From NCBI GenBank assembly GCA_026419785.1, contig JAODTK010005853.1, forward strand, positions 72,001 through 136,000: a stretch of 64,000 bases of DNA, given 5' to 3'. Position 1 is the stretch's first letter. Each line of letters opens with the position of its first letter. Under the pieces are notes generated by a model, which was given only the letters and a program-made list of their open reading frames with translations, made no database searches and had not been told where the DNA came from. The stretch is from Sclerodactyla briareus. Lineage: Eukaryota; Echinodermata; Holothuroidea; Dendrochirotida; Sclerodactylidae. This document shows positions 1 through 11,972 of this stretch, in pieces. The translations under genes were made by a program, and so were the position numbers.

Positions 1-454
1 GCAATTTTCCCTTAAGGGTTGATACTGGGCACTTTAAACCCTACACCTAGGTGTCTGCATTAACCAACCCCACTGTCTTACCAGCTCTGGTTTTCTTTTC
101 ATCTATCTGTTTAGACATTTGAACTCATAAGTTCAGAAAACTGAAATCCTACTCTCTTTTAATATTTCCTCCCATTTTCCCCATATTCCCCATTAAGGGT
201 AAGGACAAGAGTGTTCCGTTTTTCTAAAATAGAAAGCGGAATTTGATAATCCCGAACACTAGTTCAAGGGAAAACCTTAACAACAGATTACAAATCAAAA
301 ACAGATTTTTGGATTTAGAAAACCGTAAAATCTTGTCTCTAATTGAGGGGTAATATTTCCAACGCGGCCCAACCCGGCAGCATACTAGAATAACTCCTCA
401 TAATCATCCGGTCTCAAAGGGAAAATTTAGGACCTATTTTTTGAAGGGGAACGT
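1..454. other. Unassigned AT-rich DNA with a small hairpin
   Basis: No gene or family repeat is recognised here. An imperfect inverted repeat lies at 214-241: TTCCGTTTTTCTA, a short loop, then TAGAAAGCGGAA. It is flanked by AGTGTTC and GAACACT, which pair one step further out. The function is unknown, and the base composition resembles the neighbouring low-copy DNA. Confidence 0.4.
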
Positions 455-1034
455 TCGGCGGATTTACATCAAGTGTAATAGGGGTGTGCTACCTTATATG
501 AAATAACACAAAATCTTGTATCTTCCAAAAATTTTGTTGCACAGTGAATGCTGTTTTGTCATAATGATAATATAATAGCCATACCCTTAGGGTGCCCAGG
601 GATTTAGCCATCGTGTGGATTACCCAAAATGCTTTCTCCTCTTACAAGTTTTGGTGCACAGTGCTGACATTCGGTCATAATGATGGTCTACCGCAACGCT
701 TTGGGGTGGTCATGATTTTTTTAGAGCTCAAACCAGGTTGCCCGGTCATTCTATCTATCTATCCTTCTATCCTCCTACCCTTCTATCTATCCAGTCTGTA
801 AACTTTTGGTTTTTGTGCACAAACTGTTTGTGCTTTGATTAATCTTGACCAACTTGGTCACCATGTGTATTAACTGATGGGCTCGTTACCACCTGAGGAT
901 CAAGGTCAAATGGCATTGGAAGGGGCACAATGGGCCAAAAAGTGCAAACGCTACTCCTACAAATTTTGGTGCGCAGTGCTGATGTTCGTTCATATTGATG
1001 GTCTAACCGCGTTCTTCGGGTGTTCAGGAATTTT
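455..1034 (+). repeat. Family B array (about 290-bp monomers)
   Basis: This stretch carries the family B signature: GGTCATAATGATGGTCTA, then a TAGCCGTACCCTT-like block, GTGTTCAGGAATTTTT and 'gggcccatttcatgaaa'-type phrases. The same order recurs at 4,540-5,360, 39,945-41,030, 56,593-58,530 and 63,381-64,000. In the best copies the GGTCATAATGATGG phrase returns every ~290 bases. No reading frame is conserved between copies, so the repeat looks non-coding. A degraded head (AGAGCTCAAACCAGGTTG) sits at 723-740, just before the tetranucleotide run. Confidence 0.75.
751..792. repeat. CTAT/ATCC microsatellite inside family B
   Basis: This is an impure run of CTAT and ATCC units. Family B copies at 56,635-56,705 and 63,428-63,480 carry a similar run at the same place, just after the head hairpin. 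It is therefore a built-in part of the element rather than an independent microsatellite. Confidence 0.7.
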
Positions 1035-1415
1035 TGTTTGTCTCGCCTGAACTTTGTTCAAGGAGAGACATAGTGATCACTTTGTTGTGTGTGTGGTCTG
1101 TCTCGTCCGTCCGTAGGTGCGTTCATTATCTCCCTGAACCGTGGAAGCCATCATGCTGAAACCTTTTCATGTACTGTGTGCGGTGAGAGTTGGCGATTAT
1201 CATGAACCTTTCATTCCAAAAGACCATACTAATTTGCATAAATTCGCACATTTAATGAAAATTGGCCCAAAAGCTTGTGTACAAGATATCTCTTGATCGC
1301 TAGATGCATTGGTGATGCAGTTCAGAGTATATAACAAATATGAAGATTACACCCCACTGATTATTCCATCATATTATATGCTAATTAGGTAGTCTAATTT
1401 GCATGAATTCTGATT
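1035..1415 (+). mobile_element. Family A 5' head and leader (HINE-like)
   Basis: TGTCTCGCCTGAAC starts at 1,039 and is followed within three bases by GTTCAAGGAGAGAC, giving a hairpin of about 31 nt. A TG-rich run and a CCGTCCGT block follow. Sequence up to about 1,415 then matches 51,786-52,230 phrase by phrase, including 'ctgaaacgtgg', 'aagcttgt..acaag' and 'tagtctaatttgcat'. The head begins in the T run of a family B phrase (GGAATTTTT), so it appears to have inserted into family B. No matching tail lies nearby, and the copy runs into family C. Confidence 0.65.
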
Positions 1416-2394
1416 CCGTGGGATGAGTCGCATCTATGCCGCCATGCCAGTGTGTCTGTGCGTTTTGCGGGTGGGTGCGCACCACCCAGCTCTGTAAAAC
1501 GATCACCACCCACCCTTGATAGCTGGGCTCATACTTGGAATGTGTGTTCCCCATGATGAGTAATATAAATCCTATTATTTTGGGTTCAGGTCGAGGTCCC
1601 ATATGTCAGTCTGAGAACCTTGTAAACACGATAAATCCAGAATGGGTGGTCTGATCGGGTTGAAGGTGTGTAGCTTTCTTATGAGGAGTACAGGAACCCT
1701 ATTGTTTCTGGTATAGGTCGGCGGTGAATTTTGGTCAAGATAGGACATTTGTGGAAAAGTCAATATTTAGCAATTTTGCCAGTAAACACAATAACTTGAC
1801 CCCACGGGGATAAAGCTGGATACTTGGTATGTGGGCTCGCCGTGATGGATTGCATGACCCCTTGTCTGGGGTCAGGTCAAAGGTTATCTGAGTTCAATAA
1901 TGTGCAAAGTCGGGAAATCTTGTTAAGAGGATAAGTCCAGAATGCTGGTCTAATCAAGGTGAATTTGGTGTGTAGCTTTATTATGTGGAGTGATAAGGGA
2001 ACCTATTGCCTTTTGTTGCAGACCAGGGGGTCAATTTTTGGGGTCCCGTCCTCCGGTACAGGACCATATTGTTTTTGGTCTAGGTCGGGGAATTTGGTCC
2101 AAAGTGAGAAATTTTATGAATAGGCGATATTCGCCAAATTTTGCTTGGCAAAAACCAAATAACTCGACCCCACCTGGATGATGAAGCTCATACTTAGTAT
2201 GTGGTCCCCATGAGGAGTACAGAACCCAATTGTTTGGGAATCAGGTCAGAGGTCACCAAGGTCAAAGTCTAAAACTTGTTAAACACGATAAGTCAGCATG
2301 GTTGGTCCGATCAAGTTGCATTTTGGTGTAATAGCTTTCTTATGGAAAGGAGATGGAAAATCCTGATAAATGTACCAACAGGGTTCAAGGTCAA
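1416..2394 (+). repeat. Family C monomer array
   Basis: Head-to-tail copies of the ~310-bp family C monomer: AACACGATAA..TCGACCCCACC, GAAGCTCATACTTGGTATGTG, CCCCATGATGAGTACATGA, GGTCAGGTCAGAGGTCA, AAGTCCAGAATG, GGTGTGTAGCTTTCTTATG. At least two monomers are visible, at about 1,490 and 1,785, with a further one near 2,130. The monomers differ mostly by small gaps. No coding capacity is shared between them. Confidence 0.7.
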
Positions 2395-2880
2395 TGAAGG
2401 TCATTTAATGTGAATAATTTGCAAAAATCATGTAATTTTCGAAGTTCTGTTAATATGCCAATAACAATCGAAATGAGGCAGTTAGGGTGCTTGTAGAGAT
2501 TTATCATGGAATTTTTGGGTTCAGTGGATCAACAACATCTAAAGAAGAGTCGAAAGGTAAGTTTAAGAGAGGCGTATAGGAGGAGTTACAGGGCAAAGAA
2601 ATAAGAAGAATAAGGAAGGGAACTAATTTTTGGATTATGTGATAGAGCTCTAGCGAGTACATGAAGAACAAACTCCCACTTCGATCTGACACCTGGTCTT
2701 CAAGTTACAAGGTCGATTTTGATACCGTTTGGGCAATAGCATAGGGCGAGTGTGTCTGATACATAAGGCTTTTGGGGCTTTAATGCATCACATCGAGGCA
2801 AGCATTTTTTATTTTTGACGAAGTCGGAGGAATCTATGCAGTCATAACAGTGGTATGTATGTGTGTGCATATGTAACGCC
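2395..2880 (+). repeat. Diverged copy of the 52.5-kb / 59.4-kb unit interior
   Basis: This matches 52,500-52,925 and 59,400-59,790 in order: TTCGAAGTT with a T run, 'caataacaat', 'gcagttagggtgct', 'agagatttgtcatgg', 'gagttacagggcaaagaa', 'cttcgatctgacacttgg', 'caccaagttacaaggc' and 'gaggcaagctttt'. The 6.9-kb unit duplicated at the right of the window therefore has an older relative at its left edge. Confidence 0.7.
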
Positions 2881-3511
2881 CAGCTTGTAAACACGATAAT
2901 TGACCCCACCTGGCTGGATGGAGCTCATACTTGGCATGTTGTTCCTCTGATGAGTACATGAACCCTATTGTTTTGGGGTCAGGTCAGAGGTCACCAGAGG
3001 TCAAAGTCTGAAAACCTTGTAGGCACGATAAGTCCAGCATGGTTGGTCCGATCAAGTTGAAATTTGGTGTATATAGCTTTCTTTGGGAGCACAGGAAACC
3101 CTATGTTTTTTGGGTCATGTCGGAAATTCCTAGGCCGTTAGCGCAATACCTCTTCAACGCTTTATCCGATTGATCTCAAACTTGGTACACATGTCCGCTC
3201 CAGTGGAATCTCGGATAAGTTCGAAAGTGGGGCATCACACTGCATGTCTGCTGGGGCCCTCTATTTTGCAGGTTTACATACAACAAAATTACTGAGTTTA
3301 TCTGATTTACACAAAATTTGGTGGTGGGGACAAAAGCTGGTCCCGAAAAACATGACAGTGATTTCAAGGTCTCCGGAGGTCAAATTTGTGTTTTTTGGCC
3401 GAAAATATAGAGTTAGTCGGGTTCACACGAAACTTGGTGGCTAGGGACAAAAGTTGGTCCCAAATAACATGACATGATTCTGAGGTCACCAGAGGTCAAA
3501 TTTCTGTCTTT
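2811..3511 (+). repeat. Degraded family C head with C and A-core fragments
   Basis: A worn family C head (TTTTTGACGAAGTCGGAGGAATC, written here only for orientation as TTTTTGACGAAG / GTCGGAGGAATC) sits at about 2,812-2,834. A TG-rich run and one family C monomer from 2,885 follow. From about 3,170 the sequence changes to 'aaacttggtgg' / 'ggggacaaaagttggtccc' phrases, which recur at 34,755-35,200. AGGTCA half-sites lie at 2,981, 2,988 and 2,998. Confidence 0.6.
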
Positions 3512-4345
3512 GATTCCTTGACTGAAGTCGGGGAATTTATGCCATCATCACTGTGTGTGTATGTATGTATGTGTGTGATGCCTGGCTTGTGAAGAGCATA
3601 ACTAGACCCCACCTGGATGATGAAGCTCATACTTAGTATGTGTGTTCCCCATGATGAGTACATGAACCCTTTTGTCTGGGGGTCAGGTTAAAGGTTATCT
3701 GAGGTCATTAGAGGTCAAAGTCTGAAAATCTCATGGAGAGGATGAGTCCAGAATGCTTGGTCTAATCAAGTTGAAATTTGGTGTGTAGCTTTCTTATGTG
3801 GAGTACAAGTACCCTATGGCTTTTGTTGCAGACCAGGGGTCATGTTTGGGGAGAAATGGTGAAAAATTGATATTTTGGGCAAATTCAGCTTGTGAAGAGC
3901 ATAACTAGACCCCACCTGGATGGATAAGCTGATATTTGGTATGTGGGCTCCCCGTAATGATTGCATGACCCCTTTTGTCTGGAGGTCAGGTCAAAGTTAT
4001 CTGAGGTCATTAGAGGTCAAAGTCTGAAAATCTCATGGAGAGGATGAGTCAAGAACGCTTGGTCCAATCAAGTCGAAATTGGTATGATAGCTTTCTCATG
4101 GGAGTATAACGGTTTTTGGTGCAGGCCAGGAGTCATTTCAAGGAGAAACTTGTAAAAAAATTGTATATAGGACATAGTGGCTGGAATGAAGCTCATACTG
4201 ACACTGCAGAGTGGATGTAGCTCATACTTGGTGTGTGTCCCCATAATGAGTACAGGGTCGATATTGCCTTGGGTAATCTGAGGTTACAAACCTCAAGTGA
4301 AAGGTCATGACAGTCAAGGAATCAGTAAGCCACTTGGCTTTCTGG
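3512..4345 (+). mobile_element. Family C element with head and tail (HINE-like)
   Basis: The head GATTCCTTGAC at 3,512 pairs with GTCGGGGAAT shortly after, and a TG-rich run follows. Two ~300-bp monomers start near 3,590 and 3,890 (both with 'gtgaagagcataactagaccccacctggat'-type openings). The tail GTCAAGGAATC at 4,313-4,323 is the inverted complement of the head. It is followed by a stem-loop, AAGCCACTTGGCTT, and TCTGG. The order head TIR, tandem core, inverted tail, terminal stem-loop matches the Helentron/HINE plan. No coding sequence is present. Confidence 0.6.
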
Positions 4346-4539
4346 TTTCACAATTTCGCTAACTTGTCGGATCGAACAAAACGTGGGGATGTAGACTGTT
4401 GTAGTCCCAAACAACATGATCTTAGTTTCTGACCACAAGGTCAGTATAACTGGAATTAATACACAACTCCCATAACACATCATACCAGTCACCACATGAT
4501 GAAAAGTTTGAGCTACTGAACCATTGGGTCCCTAGTTTA

Positions 4540-5362
4540 TCCAAGGACACACTTAGGCCCATGGACGCATTTCATGAAATTTCACATGATGGTACTTGAA
4601 ATGCATCTCTCCCACAAGTTTCATTTGATTTTCTTGAGTTATATGACAGATCCTCCCTTGGGTAGTGTTCCATTAGGGGTGTTTGCAAATGATGGTCTAA
4701 TAGCCGTCCTTCGGTTGCCCCGGATTTGGGATCCAAGGCCCAGTGTGGGCCCGAGGGCCCCATCCATGTGGATTACGCAAAATGCTTCTCCTCTTACAAG
4801 TTTTTGTGCACAGTCTTGACATTGCATCATATAATGATGGTTTAACACCTTTGAAGTGTTCAGGAATTTTTGATCCAAGGTCCCATTTTATGAAATATCA
4901 TGAATTTCACACAATGGTTCTTGAAATGCATCTCCTTCCCCAAGTTCCAATTGATTGGGTAGAGGATCATTGGTGGTGTTCAGGAATTTGGAGCCGAGTG
5001 CCCACTTTGGTTACATGTAATGCTGCTTGTAAGTGGCCCTGGAGCCCATCAGGTGAAATCATGCAAAATGCTTCTACAAAATTCGATGCACAGGTCAGTG
5101 CTGATGTTTAGTCATAATGACTGTCTAATACCCGTATCTACAGGGTTTCTACAAATTTTGGACTTGAGGCCAGGTGTGGGGGGGGGGGCCCAGGGACCCA
5201 TCATGTGCAATCACGCCAAATGCTCTGCCTGCTACAAATTTTGGTGCAAATTGCTGATTTTTGATAATTATGATGGATTTAGCTGTACCTACGGGCCTTT
5301 AGGATTTATTTTTGGTCCGAGGTCCCACTTGGGCCCTATAGGTGGCACACACCTATATTTCT
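4540..5362 (+). repeat. Family B array
   Basis: Two to three family B monomers can be followed through 'tgaaatttcacatgatggtacttgaaatgcatctc', 'tgttccattaggggtgtt' and 'gtcataatgatgg' phrases, with the most diverged near 5,100-5,340. A G run of about 9 lies at 5,179-5,188. Stretches that look open for up to 122 codons here are not conserved in other copies and are not credible genes. Confidence 0.7.
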
Positions 5363-5514
5363 TTCTTTAATTTATTTCTTTCTGCGAGCCTGCACCCGTG
5401 GCAGATGCAAACACTGGGGGCATGAATTGAAAGACGGCAGTACCGCCCTCTCAATCCATATTGTTGTTACGTGACACAGACGCCCATGACCTGACCACCT
5501 CCTGGTAGCTTACC

Positions 5515-5758
5515 TTTGTGCCTGAAATATGAAAAGATCCTCTGCCCGGGCCATGACAGCTGTACAGCAACCCTTCGTCCAGATCGATATGTTCGGGGTG
5601 ATCAGAGTGGGGGTAGTGAAGTTTGTCCACAAACAACGCTTTGTGGCATCTCGTCCTTCGATTCCTTGCCATTGATAGCACATGCATGAGGTCTCTCTAA
5701 TATAGTAACCAAAGTCTTTCACATACCACTCACAAGTTTCTTCTCTGATCCACTCAAT
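5515..5758 (-). CDS. Candidate internal exon, cysteine-rich, unidentified
   Basis: On the - strand this 244-base stretch lies between an acceptor-like GTAGCAG (upstream, 5,759-5,765) and a strong donor AAG|GTAAGC (5,514-5,509). The first part reads openly in one frame with Cys and Trp residues (ETCEWYVKDFGYYIRETSCM). The last two thirds reads best in another frame (LHYPHSDHPEHIDLDEGLLY, then SCHGPGRGSFHISGTK up to the donor). A one-base gap around 5,640-5,690 would explain the switch. Given the indel-rich look of the whole window, this could be a sequencing error or a decayed exon. The composition suggests an extracellular protein, but I do not recognise the family. The surrounding 2 kb is not repetitive, which supports a host gene. 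Confidence 0.35.
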
Positions 5759-7519
5759 CTGCTACATCCATGATCCACTCGAAAAGGCGAGTAATTAACC
5801 GACTCTCAAGCGAGCGCATTTTCCTCTGGAATTCTGGTTCAGTGACTGCAATGCCCTCTATCCCGCCAAGAATAGCTCAGGTGCCAATGGATCACTCAGA
5901 AGCTATCCCCACTTGGACAATCATTCGAAGGGTACAGGCACCCACTGCTGCTCTCCGTCCTGAAGAAATGATTGGATAACCCCTATAAATAACGGGAATA
6001 CATGTTATAACATGCTAGGTCCCCAACATTCCAACGGCCTCAGCTTTGGACAGGCCTAGCCTAAGGCTGAATCTCTTCCTATTTCGCCAATCGGTTCCAA
6101 TGTTTTGAAAGTTTTCTATGTGTCCAGCTTCACTCGACTTGTGACTATGATTCTGAATATCCAATTTGACCGGAAAATGCGAAAATTGTTATTTTGGCAA
6201 AACTCATGTTTTTTACCCAAACATCACCCCGAAGTTTGGTAAAGACAGGACTCAACATCTTTCATCCACAGCGCCTATTCGATCGGTTTCACCCCTAATT
6301 TTGGTCGATTTGACTGCTCTCTGAATTTTCCATTTGTGCCTCTAGGTTGGCACACGCCAATTAATTTCCCCATTGACTTACACCCTAAAAAATTGGGGTC
6401 GTTCGTCACCAGCAGGCCCTCCCAGAGTTCTACTTAAATCGCCATTATTCTGTGGAGCAGAGAGTCTGCCCATTCCAACGATGTCCAATTCGATGTACCA
6501 ATGACCTTGTAGATTTTGAGCTAGTGGGGGTCGATATTTACATGGTATTTTCGACTCTATTTTCCGACAGACACTCAAGGAGGTCCTAATTTTAGAGTCC
6601 CATGAACTTTTCAAAACAGTCAAAATTGGACGCAATTTCCATGGAAATTTTTCAGAGTTTGTACTTTGACTAACAACCCTCTACCCCCTTTCAGACAAAG
6701 TCCGAAAGCAATCCGCATTTACTTTACTTCCCACAAAGCAGCAGATGTACCCCAATAATATTAGGGACTATTTTGAAGGATAACTTTTTGGCAAATGAAT
6801 CATCAAGAAATACCCTATGTTCCAACCTATAGCCATTGTAATCTATTATCCAGTGTCCATCCAACCTTTTACCATTTGTTTTACACTTTTGTTTGCATTA
6901 ACCCACCTAATGGCTGCTGGGATGTGGTATATTCTTTTTTAGCTAACCACTGCCGCTACTGTCATTCCGTTCATGCCATCTTCCTAAATGTCGCAAGAAG
7001 GGATCTAAAGTGCTGACAGAGTTGATCAACTTTTAGGGATCGTTTTTTGACGACTTTTAGTTTGGTAGTTGGTAGTTGGTTGTCATAGTAGCATAAAAAA
7101 AACAAAGCCTTTTTTTCCCACGGTCCTATACAACCACATAAGAAATAAAACTACACAAGCTGAGATCGTATAAAATTCACAATTTATCTGCGGGACTGCA
7201 TTACTTCACCTATAACCTGTGCAGTATGCACACACTACAGCTAGCTAGATCTGGCTTAATTGTCTGGCCTGACAGGGGGGCACCTCACGCCATTCCCAAA
7301 TTATGCCAGCCGAAACTCACAAGCTTACTCGATTCTAAGACTTTTTCGTGAATATTTACCCTTCTTGAGACCAGATTTCGGACTACCGTTTGTCCTCAAA
7401 AGCTTTTGGTAACGTTATTTTCAATCTGAAAAAATGTTGTACACTCACAGAGAGTGTTGTTGATTTGATTTTGACTCGCAGAGATTAGGGACACTTACGG
7501 GCCAGGGCCTTCAATATCG
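5759..7519. other. Low-copy DNA, no gene recognised
   Basis: No family A-D phrase appears. Short open stretches on both strands (for example 6,378-6,635 on -) have no recognisable domain and no convincing splice sites. The sequence could be intronic to the candidate exon at 5,515-5,758, but nothing shows that directly. Confidence 0.4.
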
Positions 7520-9620
7520 GCGTTTAACTGCCCGGGACAAACACAAGCGTTGCTAAGATGTCGCCCGTGTAAGCCATCCCTGCGATGCGACGTCTGCTGC
7601 CGATAGCCGTTGGCAAACGGTCCAGGAAGGGATCAGCAAGAAGCTGAAGGAGGGAAGAAAACGCCAGCTGAGTGAGGCAGAGAGAAGCAGGGGGCAGCCA
7701 CGGGAAAAACGAGGGCTCCCAACCCCCAAATGAGGAGTGAAAGTGGTAGTGGAACGAAAAAGAAACAAAAGAAGCAAAAAACACGCCCAGAAAATCCATG
7801 GAAAAGAAAAACAGCTCAAGCACGGCTCAGAAAAAGCATGGGGAAATACGGCTCAGAAGACGCCATGAAAGCCATGGAAGAGAGAGAACAGGAACCCATA
7901 GTAAAAATACTGCTCAAAGTACGGCTCAGGAAAACCATGGAGAAAATATGGCTCAGAACACGGCCCAAGAAATCCTGGAAAAGAGAGTAAAGGGGCCAGG
8001 AAAAATCTCGAAAAAGAGAACAGGAGCCAGGGAAAAGCGGGAGACGAGCTGAGAGCCGGGCCAAGTGGGCGGAGAAAAGAGCCGTGAGCCGGGAAAAAGG
8101 TGAAGCCGAGAAAAGAGCGTGAGACGGAAAAGAGCCGTGAGACAGGCCAGAGAAAAGCTGTGAGGCCGGCCAGAGAGAAAACCGTGTGACCGGCCCAGAG
8201 GAGAGCCGTGAGACCGGCCAAGAAGAGAGCCTTAAGGTCAGGCCAGAAGAGAGAGCCGTGTGGCCGGCCAGAGGGAAGCCGGAGGCCTGCCAGAGAAAAA
8301 GCCGGGGCCGATCATGGAGCGAGCCGGGGTAATGGCCAGAGAGAAACCCTGGAACAGGCCTTGAGCCGGACCAGGAAGAGAGCGTGACCCGCCATAGCGG
8401 CCAGATCCAGGCCGAGAGCCGGCTGGAGGAGTCACAAAGAAAAAGCCTGGAAACAATGGAGGATTCCCGACAGAGCCAACAATCGCATCGACCATCCCTC
8501 CGAATCGGGAGCCGTTGCCGGCGCCGCATCGTTACGGTGACACGGCAGATTCCACGGCAGCAGGAGCAGGCTTTCACTGGAAACCCCGAGGGGGCCAAGG
8601 CCCGCCCGGATAACTATTAGGATCAAGCCATGGAACCGGAAAAGGAAAATAACCCGAGTTACGGGCTGGAGTCCAGCCAACTCTCAGACCCGTGGTGAAC
8701 GGGAACGCGGGCCCGACCGAGGCCGTGGGCCCACGGGAGGTGATCCACAAAATACAACCAGTGGGGATTAGCTAGACAGGACCGATATGCCGAGAATACA
8801 AGGACATGGCGTATTTACGATTTTGAAAACCGCCCGGGGGGGAAATTTTGGGGTCAGCTCAGGCTCCGGAAATTGTACGAGAGAACCGCGGATCGTGAAT
8901 CCGAAGGAAGGTACAACACGTGACGGGGGGGGATTGGTTATGAGCCTAGGAACTTCTTCCGAAGATCGCTTGAGCCGATCGGCCAGAGGGATTCCTCAAC
9001 CGGGAAAATCCGAGTTACAGCCTCCCGACTAACCAGGGACCGATGTTTTACACACCCACGGGTGGATCGTGCAGGCCCGTACAGCCACCCTGGAAGAACA
9101 AAATACCCCCGCGTGCAGGGTAGGCTGGGGAAGGTCGAAGATGAATGCAGCTCGGCGAATCGAGCCGATCCGATGGATCTGGTGCTCCGACAGAGCGGAC
9201 AGTCAGCCGGGACTTCCGAAACGAGCTTGGGGCTCTGAGCCGTAAGCCAAGCCAGTGAGAGCCAGGCCGGGAAAAGTACCCTAGAAAATTAACCGAGAGC
9301 CGGGCCGGGCAAGGCACGGCTTTCTAGATCGACCCACCGAGAACGGAGGAACAACCCGTGGAAATACAACTGCTCGCCGCACGGCCTTTCGGGATCCGAG
9401 TCCCAGCCAGTCGCCGCCAAACCTTGGATCCAGGCCGGGTTCCATGGAAGTGCGGCTAGGTCTCGCAAGCCGGCCAACCCTGGTGTATCCGAAGACTCTG
9501 TTCTGCCGACAACCCTTCCGAGGGGGTGCCTAGACAATTGATTACCGGAATTATGTTGGCCAGAGATCAAGCCGGAGCCCATAGCCGTCGTAGCCTTGGA
9601 TCGTACAAAATTCTCCTATC
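7520..9620. repeat. GC-rich degenerate minisatellite block 1
   Basis: The base composition switches abruptly from AT-rich to GC- and CpG-rich. From about 7,800 to 8,000 an imperfect ~29-bp unit recurs: ACGGCTCAGGAAAACCATGG with AGAAAATA. From 8,050 to 8,400 the unit is shorter and built on AGAGCCGTGAGACCGGCCA. Beyond 8,700 the repeats fade but GAGCCG and GCCGGGCC words persist to about 9,330. Long open stretches on the - strand (7,816-8,598, 260 codons) are low-complexity Ser/Leu/Phe/Arg runs without an ATG start, so I treat them as by-products of repetition. Block 2 (46,230-51,410) shares the AGCCG/CGGCT words. Confidence 0.6.
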
Positions 9621-11972
9621 AGGAACGGACGACACAAGATGGTAAAAACCAAACAAAATGTTCGCATAGCATGCGCCATTGAATCAATTTTAATGATAAG
9701 CCAATTAGATAGTACAGCGGCATATTTTTCTGGACACATCGTGATTTGATTGGGCATTACTTCAGGTAGAACCCGGTGTCTGAGTGTTCTCACAGTCAAA
9801 CGCTTGAGCGGAAAATATTGCTCTATGTATGGTTAAGGAGCATTTTCCCGGGATTAGCAACAAAACAATGGATTTGGACTTTTGAACAGCTGCAGTCGCT
9901 TAATACTTAAATCAGTAGGGCCATGAAACGGGAAGCCTAATGATAAAGCCTCCCAAAACTGTCACGACATCAGATCAAGATCTGTTATTTGTATGATTCG
10001 TTTCAAGAGCGGGCACGAGAATGAAGTGGCGGAGAAACGATACCTGGTTAACAGTACCCATAACGAGTGTTAACCGTTAGCATACGGAGTGGCCGTGCAC
10101 GACGCATGAACGACGTTAACTTTTATACATACCTGAATAACAACGGAATATCGCTGATATGCCCTATAGATTTACGTCGCGGGGCCGGGACTACGGCTCA
10201 TCCTGTTCATGTGAATCTTTACTACCCCAAACCCCGTCTTCGCATGTTAAATTGTGCTAGAGTTATAGAGATCATTTCCTCCGGTTTTTCGACTTTCGAA
10301 CCTCATTGTGTGATCAGGTTTTCATTCCTTGAGACACGCGTATTTGGATCGGAGCAGCTTCCGTTGTAGGGCGTTTAGATAATCTACTAGGATAACTACT
10401 AGTTAACCCCTATACAGTTAGATCACCCGTGACCCTGCGTACTCCGTGGTCGTACAGCGCTCCGCAATCCTTACCGGTGCATGGAGATGATCTGATCTCA
10501 AACGCACAGATGTATCCCCCAATTATGGTAGCCTACTCGTGTGTATTGCATAATAGCACGATGTAGGCCGCTGACGTAACACTTTTCCAGTTGGAGGACA
10601 GCATTATGACGATAAATGTAGGTCAATTAACCCTATGCTTACTGATGAACTTCAATGACGACAGGGAGTTTGCTAGACTTATTACCATTTTCCCATCCGA
10701 GGAATGGTGGGACGTTTTAAAGGTTTGGACAAACATAGGGGTTATCCCATCCCTATTACAAAATTTTTCAGTTTTCAATGTTTGAACAGAATGACAAGAC
10801 TGAATGCTACACGAAGATAGTAACGTATCACTGTCATTTTCAATTTCGAATAAGTTTAGTTCATCACCCAACCAGGTTGGTGTCATTTTTGCATGACGGA
10901 TAATGACTGGCAGGGCAGGTGGTGAACCTAGTAGAAGCAGCAATATCCAGCAGCTACAAAAAACCGCAAGGTAGAGGCATCCCGTCGGACATTGTTGACT
11001 CGCTATAGGAATGTTGTCATGCCGCAGGGATTCAATCCTTGCAAGGTTAGTTTCAGGCTCGAAAGTGCGACAGCTGGCGAGAGAGAATAGCTGCGATTCT
11101 GTGGAGGCAGGACGTATGAAAACCCGTGGTTTCCTTGCTCACCTGTTCACAGAGGGCGTGCACAGACAAAAACGACCAGGAAACTACACTTAAGCTATCA
11201 CAGCAATCCACAAGGGGTCGGAGGGACGGTTCCCCGCTCAGTAACAACGATCTTCGAGTCAGGTCCTGAGTAGGTTCTAAAGAGATGACTCCCATCTCAA
11301 TCTAAGAGGAGGGCTGGCAAGTTATGCTCCCTCAACCAATGTAAGGATTTCTTGGCAGGGCTCCATAACACTGGTCACCCAACTGTGATACTTGGGAACT
11401 CAGCACAAACACGGTTTTGATCGCCGCAGGATCGGACTGCTTCGCAACAAAAACTGTTCTCTAGATTCGACCCGAGTGGCGTAAGGTCTCACCAGCTCCA
11501 CAGGTCAGGGCCAAGAACCTAGTTTGCCAACCTCATCTCTATCAGAGAATCTTCAGTCATCTACATCAGCGGTTCCACAGGGAAGTTGGCGGCTGCACAG
11601 TGAGATCTCTGTCTGTTACATAGGAAGGACCATGGCCCTCAGGGCATCAGAAAATTGCTTAGGATTTCAAAACAACCTTACTCTCCGGCGGCAACGAGGA
11701 CATACTCGCTGGCTGGCGACCTCTCAAGACTCATAAACAGGAGGGCGAGTCTGCTCACGCTACGTCAGAAAACATGGACATTTAATTGTTTGCATACGTA
11801 GCAGGGAAGAAATAATGAAGGCCGGCGCGTGGAACAATCCGTCACCTTTGTATCTCACTACCTGATGGGACATCCTGTCAGCGAGGGAGCTTCCGCCGGG
11901 AGGTTCTTCGTCGTCGCCAGCAACGAGTTCCGAACCCCCCGCACATATTAGCCTGGTGTCATCGTCTGCACG
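9621..11972. other. Unassigned DNA of even composition
   Basis: There is no repeat family, splice-bounded exon or RNA gene that I can name. From about 9,990 to 10,590 all four bases are nearly equally frequent and CpG is not depleted, unlike almost everything else in the window. From about 10,950 to 11,760 the composition stays balanced, with scattered short open frames (11,011-11,193 and 11,524-11,736 on +) that show no domain. Confidence 0.35.

Noticed and set aside
4743-5111. 122-codon open frame on +
   Set aside because: It lies wholly in family B monomers, and other copies of the same monomer do not keep the frame.
7816-8598. 260-codon open frame on the - strand
   Set aside because: Its Ser/Leu/Phe/Arg-rich repetitive product mirrors the tandem units of GC block 1. 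There is no ATG start or recognisable domain.
10950-11760. Old retroelement fragment
   Set aside because: Some short open stretches looked faintly like retroelement sequence, but no catalytic motif, terminal repeat or second copy supports it.
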